Positions 1 through 6,646 of a stretch of DNA of 14,099 nucleotides are shown here, in pieces. The stretch's first letter is position 1, and the number at the start of each line of letters is the position of its first letter. The notes under the pieces are model-generated. The model was not told where the DNA came from. It saw only the letters and a program-made list of their open reading frames with translations, and did not search any database. This DNA comes from Caulobacteraceae bacterium (GTDB taxonomy: Bacteria; Pseudomonadota; Alphaproteobacteria; Caulobacterales; Caulobacteraceae), in the NCBI GenBank assembly GCA_947501315.1, contig CANMXH010000040.1, positions 1-14,099 of the forward strand, in the 5' to 3' direction. The position numbers were made by a program, and so were the translations under genes.

Positions 1-450
1 GGCCTGCTGCGGCGGATGGGGGCCCAGCCCTCGCTGGCCGACGACAGCGCCCAGGACGCCTTCATCCAGGCGTTCGAGCGGTGCGGCGAGTTCCGGGCTG
101 AGTGCACATTTGCGGCCTGGGTCAAGCGGATCGCAGCGCGCCTCTACATCAAGCGGGTCGCCAGGGAAGCCCGCTATGTCGCCGAGGTCGGGAATGAAGA
201 GGCCGCTCCCGCGACCGATCATGCCGGGATCGTCGATCTCGACGAAGCGCTCAAGGCGCTCAGCGAGCCTGAACGACTGTGTGTTTCCCTTTGTCACGGG
301 GCAGGCATGGCGCATCCGGAGATCGCCACCGCCCTCAATCTGCCACTCGGCACGGTGAAGTCTCATGTCAAACGTGGTCTGGATAAACTCCGTGCGCGGC
401 TCCAGCCGCAGGCCGGACAGCCCTTGGGGAGCGCGCAGCATGTCGGCTGA
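1..450 (+). CDS. ECF-type RNA polymerase sigma factor (5'-truncated by window edge)
   Basis: This is the C-terminal 149 residues of a sigma-70 family factor of the extracytoplasmic-function type. The reading frame is open to base 1, so the ATG at 16 is probably internal: the codons before it read GLLRR, which continues a region-2 helix. Sigma region 2 is seen in ADDSAQDAFIQAFERCGEF followed by FAAWVKRIAARLYI, which resembles the usual core-binding and -10-recognition helices. After an acidic linker, region 4 carries LSEPERLCVSLCHGAGMAHPEI and the recognition-helix pattern LNLPLGTVKSHVKRGLDKL, typical of -35 binding. Its product would direct RNA polymerase to a small regulon. The stop overlaps the start of the next gene by 11 bp, so the two are co-transcribed and that protein may control it. 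Which ECF subgroup it belongs to, and the signal, cannot be told from here. Confidence 0.88.
   Translation, partial: GLLRRMGAQPSLADDSAQDAFIQAFERCGEFRAECTFAAWVKRIAARLYIKRVAREARYVAEVGNEEAAPATDHAGIVDLDEALKALSEPERLCVSLCHGAGMAHPEIATALNLPLGTVKSHVKRGLDKLRARLQPQAGQPLGSAQHVG
426..431 (+). promoter_or_regulatory. ribosome binding site deciding the start at 440
   Basis: GGGGAG lies inside the 3' end of the sigma-factor gene, eight bases before the ATG at 440. It supports this start over the in-frame upstream ATG at 365, which would overlap the sigma gene by 86 bp. Confidence 0.6.
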
Positions 451-853
451 CGAGTTCGATCCTGAAATCGAGCGCCTGTTCGCGCGTTCGCCCCAGATGC
501 CGGATTCTGCCCTCTTCCTGGCCCAGGTCGAGCAGAAGCTGCAGAAGGGATCACAGGTCCGTTTCCTTGCTCTCAGCCTCGCCGGTGTCATCGGCGGCGT
601 TGTGGCTGTCCGCGAAACCCTCAGCGCCAGCCTGACGGCCGGCGATGGCATCGTAGCGGGCAACGCCCTCGGTCAGGGCATCCGCAGCGCCTCGCTGAGC
701 ATCCAGGGCTTGATCCAGTCGGGTCTCGACCAACTGGGCCTGGCCAGTCTGGAGCTCGGCTCCATGGGCGGGATGCAGTTGTTCTGGATCGCCGCGGGGG
801 CCCTGATTGCGGTGGCTGCCGCCGGTGTGATGAGGCTTACGCAAGACCTCTGA
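440..853 (+). CDS. small two-helix membrane protein, candidate anti-sigma factor
   Basis: This 137-residue protein has no family I can name with certainty. The start at 440 is chosen because a GGGGAG ribosome site lies at 426-431, eight bases upstream, and the ATG overlaps the sigma-factor stop by 11 bp. An acidic N-terminal segment of about 38 residues (FDPEIERLFARSP, then PDSALFLAQVEQKL) is followed by a hydrophobic helix at about 40-57. A Gly/Ser/Leu-rich middle comes next, then a second hydrophobic helix at about 113-132. With both helices in the inner membrane, the N-terminus would be cytoplasmic, where it could hold the sigma factor. It contains no Cys and no His, so it is not a zinc-binding (ZAS) anti-sigma factor. 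The anti-sigma role is inferred from gene order and topology only. Confidence 0.75.
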   Translation: MSADEFDPEIERLFARSPQMPDSALFLAQVEQKLQKGSQVRFLALSLAGVIGGVVAVRETLSASLTAGDGIVAGNALGQGIRSASLSIQGLIQSGLDQLGLASLELGSMGGMQLFWIAAGALIAVAAAGVMRLTQDL

Positions 854-858
854 TCCGA

Positions 859-888
859 CGTCCCGTCTTCCCAAGGGATGACGGGACG
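859..888 (+). terminator. strong hairpin between the sigma/anti-sigma pair and panB
   Basis: A perfect nine-base inverted repeat, CGTCCCGTC (859-867) and GACGGGACG (880-888), encloses a 12-base loop. Bases 869-871 and 876-878 of the loop can pair further. It starts five bases after the upstream stop codon, where a terminator belongs, but no T-tract follows. It is either a weak or Rho-assisted terminator, or a 3'-end stabilising structure. Its right arm overlaps the proposed panB -35 box. Confidence 0.5.
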
Positions 889-906
889 GACGCCGGCGAC
901 TATCTA
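878..906 (+). promoter_or_regulatory. possible panB promoter
   Basis: ATGACG (878-883) and TATCTA (901-906) are 17 bases apart, close to housekeeping -35/-10 spacing and to the alphaproteobacterial preference for TTGACG. Transcription would start near 913, leaving a short leader that holds the AGGAGG ribosome site at 919-924. This is read by eye, and no other candidate looks better in this gap. Confidence 0.4.
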
Positions 907-931
907 GAGGGACCGAACAGGAGGTCTCGCC

Positions 932-1768
932 ATGTCCAGCCAGAAGCAGGAAGCGGTCAAACGCATTGCCGCGCCCGACATCCGGGCCCGCAAGGGCGGG
1001 GAACCGATTGTCTGCCTGACGGCCTATGACGCCCCGACGGCCGCCCTGCTGGACGATCACTGCGACCTGCTGCTGGTCGGTGACAGCGTCGGCATGGTCG
1101 TCCACGGCATGCCCAACACCGTCGGGGTGACGCTGGAGATGATGATCCTGCATGGCCAGGCGGTCATGCGCGGCTCCCGCCGGGCCATGGTTGTCATCGA
1201 CATGCCGTTCGGGAGCTATGAGGGCGGCAAGGAGCAGGCCTATGCGAACTGCGCCCGGGTGATGAAGGAGACCGGTGCCCAAGGGGTCAAGGTGGAGAGC
1301 GGTCCGACAGTGGCGGAAACCATCGCCTATCTGGTCCAGCGCGGCATTCCGGTCATGGGTCATGTCGGCCTGCGCCCCCAGGCGGTGCTGACCGACGGGG
1401 CTTTCAAGGCCAAGGGCAAGACCGACGAGGAGCGGCTGCGGGTCATGAGCGAGGCCGAAGCCACCGCTGATGCGGGGGCCTTCGCTGTGGTGGTCGAGGG
1501 TGTGGCCGAGGGGCTGGCGCGCGAGATCACCCTCGCCATCGACAAGCCGACCATCGGTATCGGGGCCTCGTCCGCCTGTGACGGCCAGATCCTTGTGACG
1601 CCCGACATGCTGGGATTGTTCGACTGGACGCCGAAATTCGTCCGCCGTTACGCCGATCTGCGCAGTGACATCGACCGGGCCGTGGCGGCCTATGCCGCCG
1701 ATGTGAAGGCCCGCCGTTTTCCTGCCGAAGTCGAGACCTACTTCTCGAAAAAGCCCGCGACGCCCTAA
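932..1768 (+). CDS. panB: 3-methyl-2-oxobutanoate hydroxymethyltransferase
   Basis: PanB transfers a hydroxymethyl group from 5,10-methylenetetrahydrofolate to 2-oxoisovalerate to make ketopantoate, the first committed step to pantothenate and coenzyme A. It is cytosolic and Mg-dependent. The 278 residues match the usual family length (about 260-280). Family landmarks are present in order: CLTAYDAPTA at 28-37, VGDSVGM with metal-binding Asp51, DMPFGSY with Asp90, VKVES with Lys120 and Glu122, MGHVGL with His144, the acidic Glu189 in VVVEGV, and IGIGASSACDGQILV near 208-222. The start is backed by a strong AGGAGG at 919-924. No panC or other pantothenate gene is adjacent. Hairpins on both sides suggest a single-gene transcript. 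Confidence 0.97.
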   Translation: MSSQKQEAVKRIAAPDIRARKGGEPIVCLTAYDAPTAALLDDHCDLLLVGDSVGMVVHGMPNTVGVTLEMMILHGQAVMRGSRRAMVVIDMPFGSYEGGKEQAYANCARVMKETGAQGVKVESGPTVAETIAYLVQRGIPVMGHVGLRPQAVLTDGAFKAKGKTDEERLRVMSEAEATADAGAFAVVVEGVAEGLAREITLAIDKPTIGIGASSACDGQILVTPDMLGLFDWTPKFVRRYADLRSDIDRAVAAYAADVKARRFPAEVETYFSKKPATP

Positions 1769-1791
1769 GCGGTGCGTTGCGGCGGGGCAGG

Positions 1792-1807
1792 GGACCCTCT
1801 AGGGTCC
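1792..1807 (+). terminator. short perfect hairpin after panB
   Basis: GGACCC (1792-1797) and GGGTCC (1802-1807) flank the loop TCTA, 23 bases after the panB stop. The stem is GC-rich, and only a weak T-containing stretch follows. It could end panB transcription, or it could be an operator for the next operon, since it lies about 53 bases before that gene's start. Confidence 0.4.
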
Positions 1808-1860
1808 GGCCGGATTGAGTTTCAGCGGCCTTGAAGCCGTTTTCTGGGGGCGACGTATCC

Positions 1861-2613
1861 GTGGTTGATGTCTTCGAGCAGGTCGAGGAGGAGCTTCGCT
1901 CCGATCGCTACAAGCGGCTGGCCCGCACCTGGCTGCCCGTTGCGGGCGGTGTTCTTCTGGTCGCCCTGGTCGCGGCCCTGGCCTTCTGGGGCTGGGACAG
2001 CTGGCAGACTTCGAAGGCCGACAAGGCCTCGGTCGCCTATGACCGCGGTCTGGAATCCCTGCAGTCAGGAAATCCGGTCGGCGCTGACGCGGCCTTCATC
2101 CAGGCGGCCAAGGAAGGCAACGGTGCCTATCGGGCCATGGCCCTGATGCAGCGCGCAGGCATCGCCCTCGAGGCCAACAAGGTGCCAGAGGCGATCGCGC
2201 ATCTGGACGAGGCCGCCCGGGCCTCCGGCGACCCTCTGCTCTCCGACACCGCCGGCTACAAGGCCGCGCTGCTGGCCATGGATAGCGGCGAAACCCTTGC
2301 GCAGATCGAGGCCCGTCTCGAGCCCCTGGCAAAGGATGGCCGCCCGCTGAGCGCGTTCGCCCTGGAAGCCCTGGCCATGGCCCGACTGCAGAACGGTCAG
2401 GTCGCCCCGGCCCGGGAGGCCCTTGTTCTGCTGAAGAACGGCCTCGACACCCCCGAGATCATCATCCAGCGCGCCGACCTCGCCATTGCGACGATCGACG
2501 CCGGCGGTGCGCCCGGCCTTGCGGCCATTGTGCGGGCCCAGGCTGCCATCCCCGTCGCCCCGCCTGCTCCGGCCGCCCTTCCGGCTCCGGCTGCTGCCCC
2601 GACCCGCCCGTGA
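1861..2613 (+). CDS. YfgM-like tetratricopeptide inner-membrane protein
   Basis: This protein of 250 residues has a short charged cytoplasmic N-terminus, one transmembrane helix at about 25-45 (LPVAGGVLLVALVAALAFWGW), and a helical periplasmic domain with TPR-like alternation (for example AYDRGLESLQSGNPVGADAAFIQAA). It ends in a Pro/Ala-rich tail (about 228-250). This is the architecture of the YfgM/TPR_21 family; E. coli YfgM associates with the SecYEG translocon and periplasmic chaperones. The neighbours bamB and der give the same order as in E. coli, which strengthens the call. The start is uncertain: GTG 1861 is preferred (GGGGG at 1846-1850; the protein then begins VVDVFEQVEEEL), while an in-frame TTG at 1831 would add ten residues. 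The stop overlaps a possible GTG of bamB. Confidence 0.85.
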   Translation: MVDVFEQVEEELRSDRYKRLARTWLPVAGGVLLVALVAALAFWGWDSWQTSKADKASVAYDRGLESLQSGNPVGADAAFIQAAKEGNGAYRAMALMQRAGIALEANKVPEAIAHLDEAARASGDPLLSDTAGYKAALLAMDSGETLAQIEARLEPLAKDGRPLSAFALEALAMARLQNGQVAPAREALVLLKNGLDTPEIIIQRADLAIATIDAGGAPGLAAIVRAQAAIPVAPPAPAALPAPAAAPTRP

Positions 2614-2636
2614 TCACCGCCTTCAGGACGTACCCC

Positions 2637-4055
2637 ATGAATCGCGTGCTTAAAGTCGCCCTGTTGAGCGGACTCGCCGTCACCCTCGCTTCGTGCAGCT
2701 CGGTGCAGGGCATGTTGCCGTTCGGCCTCGGCAAGAACAACGCACCACAGGCCACGGCCACGGAGGGGCAACGCATCTCGGTGCTGGAGTTCGAACAGGC
2801 GCTGGTTCCTTCGGCCGCCCTGTCCGGCCGTGACTTCTTCATTCCGGGACCCCAGGCGGCGATTGCCTGGACCCAGCCGGGTGGCAACGCCGATAACGCC
2901 GTCGAACACGTCATCGCGGGCGCGGAGTTCACGGTTGCCTGGCGTCGCGGCATTGGTGTCGGCTCCTCGGGCACGCGTCAGGTCATGGCACCCGTCGTCG
3001 CCGACAATGGCCGGGTGTTCGTGCTGGATGGCGAGTCCACCGTTTCGGCCCTCGACGCCGGAACGGGCGCGCAGGCCTGGCGTGTCAACATCAAGCCGGC
3101 GGAGGACGCGCGCCGAACCGGTTTCCTCGGCATGGGCGGCCGCTCGGATGGCGGCGGCTTCGGCGGTGGCGTGGCCGTCGGAAGCGGCAAGGTCTTTGTG
3201 GCTTCGGGCTATCGCACCATCACCGCCATCGACCAGGCCTCCGGTGCCGTGATCTGGACTACCCCGGTCGATGTGCCGATCCATGGTGCCCCGACGGTCT
3301 CGGGCAGCCGGGTCTTTGTTGTCGACGTCGAGAACCAGATCCAGGCCTTCGATACCGCCACCGGTCGTCAGGACTGGTCCTACCGCGGCATTCCCGAGCC
3401 TGCCCGGCTCCTGCGCGCCGCCAGCCCGGCGGTGATCGGCGACACGGTGATCGCCCCCTTCTCGTCCGGCGAAGTCATTGCCCTGCGCGCCTCCACCGGC
3501 CAGTCCCTCTGGCAGCAGGTGCTGTCGCGCACGAGCCGCACCAGCGCCCTTTCCGAAATCCGCGACATCGCCGGCCGTCCGGTGATCAGCCGCGGGGTCG
3601 TCTATGCCGTCAGCCATTCCGGTGTGATGTCCGCCATGGACATCCGGTCGGGCCAGCCGAAATGGGCACCGCTGCCGATTGGCGGCGTCAATGCGCCCCT
3701 GCCGGTGGGTGAGGTGGTCTATGTCGTGTCCAAGGAAGGCGAGCTGACCGTCATCAACCGCGACAGCGGCCAGATCTACTGGACCCGTGACCTGAACGAG
3801 GGCCGTGTTCGCCAGGAAGGCGGCATGTTCGGCTTCTTCGATCGGACCGTAAGGCCGATCTGGTCGGGTCCCCTGATGGCCTCGAGCCGACTTGTCCTGA
3901 CCAATTCGGACGGCGATCTGGTCGCCCTTGATCCCAAGACCGGTGCCCAGACGGCTTCGCTCCGCCTGGGGGCTCCGGTCTATATCGCCCCCGCCGCCTA
4001 CAACGGCGCCCTCTATGTTCTCACCGACAAGGGCGATCTCGTCAGCATTCGCTGA
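2637..4055 (+). CDS. bamB: outer-membrane assembly lipoprotein BamB (PQQ-like beta-propeller)
   Basis: BamB is the lipoprotein subunit of the BAM complex, which folds beta-barrel proteins into the outer membrane. From ATG 2637 the protein begins MNRVLKVALLSGLAVTLASC, a lipoprotein signal with lipobox LASC and lipidated Cys20. An AGGA at 2625-2628 supports this start; a GTG at 2610 overlapping the previous stop would add nine residues before the signal and is less likely. The 472 residues hold about eight PQQ-type blades of the form VFVxDxxxxVxALDxxTGxxxW, at roughly 127-150, 186-209, 226-248, 270-293, 321-344, 360-385, 418-443 and 458-472. A Gly-rich loop (about 162-184) interrupts one blade junction. 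It is longer than E. coli BamB (about 390), as I recall for alphaproteobacterial forms. Confidence 0.93.
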   Translation: MNRVLKVALLSGLAVTLASCSSVQGMLPFGLGKNNAPQATATEGQRISVLEFEQALVPSAALSGRDFFIPGPQAAIAWTQPGGNADNAVEHVIAGAEFTVAWRRGIGVGSSGTRQVMAPVVADNGRVFVLDGESTVSALDAGTGAQAWRVNIKPAEDARRTGFLGMGGRSDGGGFGGGVAVGSGKVFVASGYRTITAIDQASGAVIWTTPVDVPIHGAPTVSGSRVFVVDVENQIQAFDTATGRQDWSYRGIPEPARLLRAASPAVIGDTVIAPFSSGEVIALRASTGQSLWQQVLSRTSRTSALSEIRDIAGRPVISRGVVYAVSHSGVMSAMDIRSGQPKWAPLPIGGVNAPLPVGEVVYVVSKEGELTVINRDSGQIYWTRDLNEGRVRQEGGMFGFFDRTVRPIWSGPLMASSRLVLTNSDGDLVALDPKTGAQTASLRLGAPVYIAPAAYNGALYVLTDKGDLVSIR

Positions 4056-4061
4056 CCTGGT

Positions 4062-4104
4062 CCATTTTTGCTTCAGGTCGATTCGACCTGAATCCAAAAA
4101 ATGG
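4062..4104. repeat. first imperfect palindrome of a tandem intergenic element
   Basis: TTCAGGTCG (4072-4080) and CGACCTGAA (4084-4092) form a nine-base stem around loop ATT. Outside a short mismatched region, CCATTTTT (4062-4069) pairs with AAAAATGG (4097-4104). It starts seven bases after the bamB stop. The A/T outer arms give U-rich or A-rich ends in either orientation, so it may also act as an intrinsic terminator for bamB. Confidence 0.8.
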
Positions 4105-4118
4105 CCCTACTTTAGTTG

Positions 4119-4168
4119 GAGCGATGATCCGGTTTCAGATGCTAAGTGCATCTGAACCGATATCGCTC
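4119..4168. repeat. second imperfect palindrome of a tandem intergenic element
   Basis: GAGCGAT (4119-4125) pairs with ATCGCTC (4162-4168). Inside, GGTTTCAGATGC (4131-4142) pairs with GCATCTGAACC (4148-4158) apart from one bulged T, around loop TAAGT. The ATC at 4127-4129 pairs with GAT at 4159-4161. Almost the whole 50 bases can fold as one long hairpin. The ends GAGC...ATGATCCG and ATCGCTC resemble the ends of RIME-like repeats of Rhizobiales as I recall them. Confidence 0.8.
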
Positions 4169-4196
4169 GCCCCCCGAACTGCGTTAGAAGGCCGAC

Positions 4197-5819
4197 ATGG
4201 CTCTCAAAGTCGCCATCGTCGGCCGCCCCAATGTGGGCAAGTCGACACTATTCAATCGCCTCGTCGGCAAGCGCCTGGCGCTGGTCGATGACCGGCCGGG
4301 TGTGACCCGCGATCGCCGGTATGCTGATGGCAACATCGGCGACATGGACCTGACCCTGATCGACACCGCCGGCTACGAGGACGTCACCGACGACAGCCTC
4401 GAATCGCGGATGCGCGAACAGACCGAGGCGGCGCTGGAGGACGGCGACCTGATCCTGTTCATGATGGACGCCCGGGAGGGCGTGACATCGCTGGACCAGA
4501 TTTTCGCCGAACGCCTGCGCAAACAGCACAAGCCCGTCATCCTGCTGGCCAACAAGTCCGAGAGCCGCGAGAGCGGCGGCGGCATCGGCGAGGCCTATTC
4601 GCTGGGCTTCGGAGAGCCTGTCGCCATCTCGGCCGAGCACGGCGAGGGTATGGCCGACCTTTACGCGGCCGTGGTCGCCGCATCGGCCGACATCTTCGTC
4701 GAAGAGGTCGACGAACCCGACAAGCCAATCCGTATTGCCATTATCGGCCGCCCCAACGCGGGCAAGTCGACCCTGATCAACCGCCTGATCGGCGAGGACC
4801 GCATGCTGACCGGCCCCGAGGCCGGCATCACCCGCGACTCCATCTCGGTCGACTGGGAATACGAAGGCCAGAACATCCGGCTCGTCGACACCGCCGGTAT
4901 GCGTCGCAAGGCCCGGGTGCAGGAGAAGCTGGAGAAGCTGTCGGTCGCCGACACCATCCGCGCCATCACCTTCGCCGAGGTGGTCGTTCTGGTCATGGAC
5001 AAGGACGACGCCTTCGACACCCAGGACCTGCAACTGGCCGATCTGGTTGAGCGTGAAGGCCGGGCGCTCGTCTATGTCGCCGCCAAATGGGACCTCGAGG
5101 AAAACCCCCAGGCCAGACTGGCCAAGCTGACCCAGATGGCTGAGGACAAGCTGCCCCAGTTGAAGGGCTCGCCCTTCGTGGCCCTGTCGTCGCACAGCGG
5201 CCGCGGCGTCGAACGGCTGATGCCCGCCGTTCTTCAGGCCCACGCGACCTGGTCGGTCAAGGTCAAGACCAAGGACCTGAACGACTGGCTGTCCATGGCG
5301 ACCCAGAGGCATCCGCCCCCCGCCGTCGACGGCAAGCGGATCAAGCCCAAATACATGGCCCAGACCAAGGCCCGCCCGCCGACCTTCGTATTGATGGCCA
5401 GCCGGGCTGAAGCCATGCCGGAGCAGTACAAACGCTATCTGGTCAACAATCTGCGGGAATCCTTCGACCTGCCGGGCACACCCATCCGCCTGATCGTGAA
5501 ATCGGGCAGCGAGAACCCCTATGCGCCGGGTGGGTCCAAGTCGGGCCCCGAACGCTACAAGGGCGATGCCAAGACCGCGCCGCGCAAGGTCATCAAGAAG
5601 GCCGAACGCGCCGAGATGCTGTCAAACCTGCCCGGCAAGGCGCTGGAGCAGAAGAAGGCTGGCAAGACGAAGCTGAAGCCGCTGGCGGGGCTGAAGGCCA
5701 GCGCCAGCAAGAAGGCCGGCTCGTCCGTCGCGGTCCAGAAGGGCGCACGGGGCGGGGCGCGTCAGGTGTCGCGGTCAGGCCGAATCCGGACCGGGCAGAA
5801 GCACGCACCGAAGAAGTAG
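4197..5819 (+). CDS. der: ribosome-assembly GTPase Der (EngA)
   Basis: Der is an essential tandem GTPase that helps mature the 50S ribosomal subunit. Two G domains and a KH-like domain are visible in its 540 residues. Domain 1 has P-loop GRPNVGKST (9-17), GVTRD (35-39), DTAG (56-59) and NKSE (119-122). Domain 2 has GRPNAGKST (184-192), GITRD (210-214) and DTAGMRRKARV (231-241). Its base-specificity motif reads AAKWD (295-299) where NKxD is usual, so Ala296 replaces Asn. The KH-like part spans about 355-440 (LNDWLSMATQRHPPP, then PPTFVLM and YLVNNLRESFDLPGTPIRL). A Lys/Ala-rich tail of about 100 residues follows; E. coli Der is about 490 residues. The start has GAAGG at 4187-4191. Its stop lies one base from the convergent SDR stop. 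Confidence 0.97.
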   Translation: MALKVAIVGRPNVGKSTLFNRLVGKRLALVDDRPGVTRDRRYADGNIGDMDLTLIDTAGYEDVTDDSLESRMREQTEAALEDGDLILFMMDAREGVTSLDQIFAERLRKQHKPVILLANKSESRESGGGIGEAYSLGFGEPVAISAEHGEGMADLYAAVVAASADIFVEEVDEPDKPIRIAIIGRPNAGKSTLINRLIGEDRMLTGPEAGITRDSISVDWEYEGQNIRLVDTAGMRRKARVQEKLEKLSVADTIRAITFAEVVVLVMDKDDAFDTQDLQLADLVEREGRALVYVAAKWDLEENPQARLAKLTQMAEDKLPQLKGSPFVALSSHSGRGVERLMPAVLQAHATWSVKVKTKDLNDWLSMATQRHPPPAVDGKRIKPKYMAQTKARPPTFVLMASRAEAMPEQYKRYLVNNLRESFDLPGTPIRLIVKSGSENPYAPGGSKSGPERYKGDAKTAPRKVIKKAERAEMLSNLPGKALEQKKAGKTKLKPLAGLKASASKKAGSSVAVQKGARGGARQVSRSGRIRTGQKHAPKK

Positions 5820-5820
5820 G

Positions 5821-6573
5821 TCAGATCAGCGCCGCCACGCCGGGCCCCTGGCTCCATTCCCTGAAGCTGATCTCCAGTGGCGGCTCCCGGTTGCCGCGGG
5901 CCAGCTCAACGATCAGCGGTCCGATGACTGACGGGTGCACGACCGTCTCCGGGTCCTCGCCCGGGAAGGCCTGGGCCCGCATCGCCGTGCGCATCCGGCC
6001 CGGATCAACGATCGAGACGCGGATCGGCATGGATTCGATCTCGTCAGCCCAGCATTTCAGCAGCGCCTCGGCCCCGGCCTTGGTCGCGGCATACATCCCC
6101 CAGAAGGCCCTGGGGGCGGCGGCGACGCTGGTGGTCAGATAGAGGACGCGGCCGGCGTCCGAGGCCTTGAGCAGCGGCTCCAGCGAGCGGATCAGGCGAT
6201 AGACGGCGGTGAAATTGGTTTTCTCGACCTTGCCCCAGATGCGCGGGTCGGCGTGGCTGACGGGGGTCAGGCCCGAGGCCCCCATGGTCGCCGCCGCCTG
6301 CACCCAGATGTCCAGCCGCCCGAACCGCTCAAAGATGGCCCCGCCCAGCCGGTCGATCGCGCCGCCGTCGACCAGGTCGAAGGGGATCAGGGTCGCGTGT
6401 TTGCCTGTGGCGGCGAAGATGGCGTCGTCCAGCTCTTCCAGTCCGCCCACCGTCCGGGCCGTGGCGATGACATGGGCGCCAGCCTTCGCCAGGGCGAGGG
6501 CACTCTCATAGCCGATGCCGCGCGATGCCCCGACGACGAGGGCGATACGGTCCTTGAGGTGGAGGTCGGTCAT
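5821..6573 (-). CDS. SDR-family NAD(P)-dependent oxidoreductase
   Basis: This is a classical-type short-chain dehydrogenase of 250 residues with a Rossmann fold. The nucleotide-binding motif is GASRGIG (15-21), and the substrate-site Ser lies in LTTSVAAAP. The catalytic YxxxK is read in MYAATKAGAEALL, and DPGRMRT follows. The usual NNAG motif is replaced by VQAAATMG. The substrate is unknown; family members reduce carbonyls or oxidise alcohols with NAD(P)H. The start MTDLHLKDRIALVVGAS is preferred because it matches where family proteins usually begin. ATG at 6591 (six residues longer) or TTG at 6609 are possible; none has a clear ribosome site. A related gene often follows purF in alphaproteobacteria as I recall, and here it is cut off from purF by the VOC and toxin-antitoxin genes. 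Confidence 0.9.
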   Translation of the reverse strand: MTDLHLKDRIALVVGASRGIGYESALALAKAGAHVIATARTVGGLEELDDAIFAATGKHATLIPFDLVDGGAIDRLGGAIFERFGRLDIWVQAAATMGASGLTPVSHADPRIWGKVEKTNFTAVYRLIRSLEPLLKASDAGRVLYLTTSVAAAPRAFWGMYAATKAGAEALLKCWADEIESMPIRVSIVDPGRMRTAMRAQAFPGEDPETVVHPSVIGPLIVELARGNREPPLEISFREWSQGPGVAALI

Positions 6574-6606
6574 GCCGGGGTTGGTAGGCATGGCGTCGAT
6601 CACGGT

Positions 6607-6621
6607 CAATGTGTTACATTG
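6607..6621. promoter_or_regulatory. 15-bp inverted repeat, likely toxin-antitoxin operator
   Basis: CAATGT (6607-6612), spacer GTT and ACATTG (6616-6621) form a perfect inverted repeat 25 bases before the antitoxin start. RHH antitoxins usually bind such small palindromes at their own promoter and repress it. The same site lies 15-33 bases upstream of the possible SDR starts on the other strand, so it may affect both directions. No clear -35/-10 pair is assignable. Confidence 0.5.
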
Positions 6622-6646
6622 CCCTACAGTCGAACGAGGTCACGGC

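Noticed and set aside
365..439. N-terminal extension of the small membrane protein to the ATG at 365
   Set aside because: It would overlap the sigma gene by 86 bp and lacks a ribosome site, whereas 440 has a good one.
551..1363. A 270-codon minus-strand frame across the small membrane protein gene and panB
   Set aside because: It crosses a hairpin and two well-supported genes and shows no domain.
2397..4097. A 566-codon open frame on the minus strand opposite bamB
   Set aside because: It mirrors the bamB reading frame, has no family motif and runs into the yfgM-like gene and the palindromic gap. High GC content makes stops rare on this strand.
4056..4196. CRISPR-like array or small RNA gene in the bamB-der gap
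   Set aside because: There are only two different palindromes, with no repeated unit and spacer pattern, and no independent promoter is evident. They are better described as an intergenic palindromic element.
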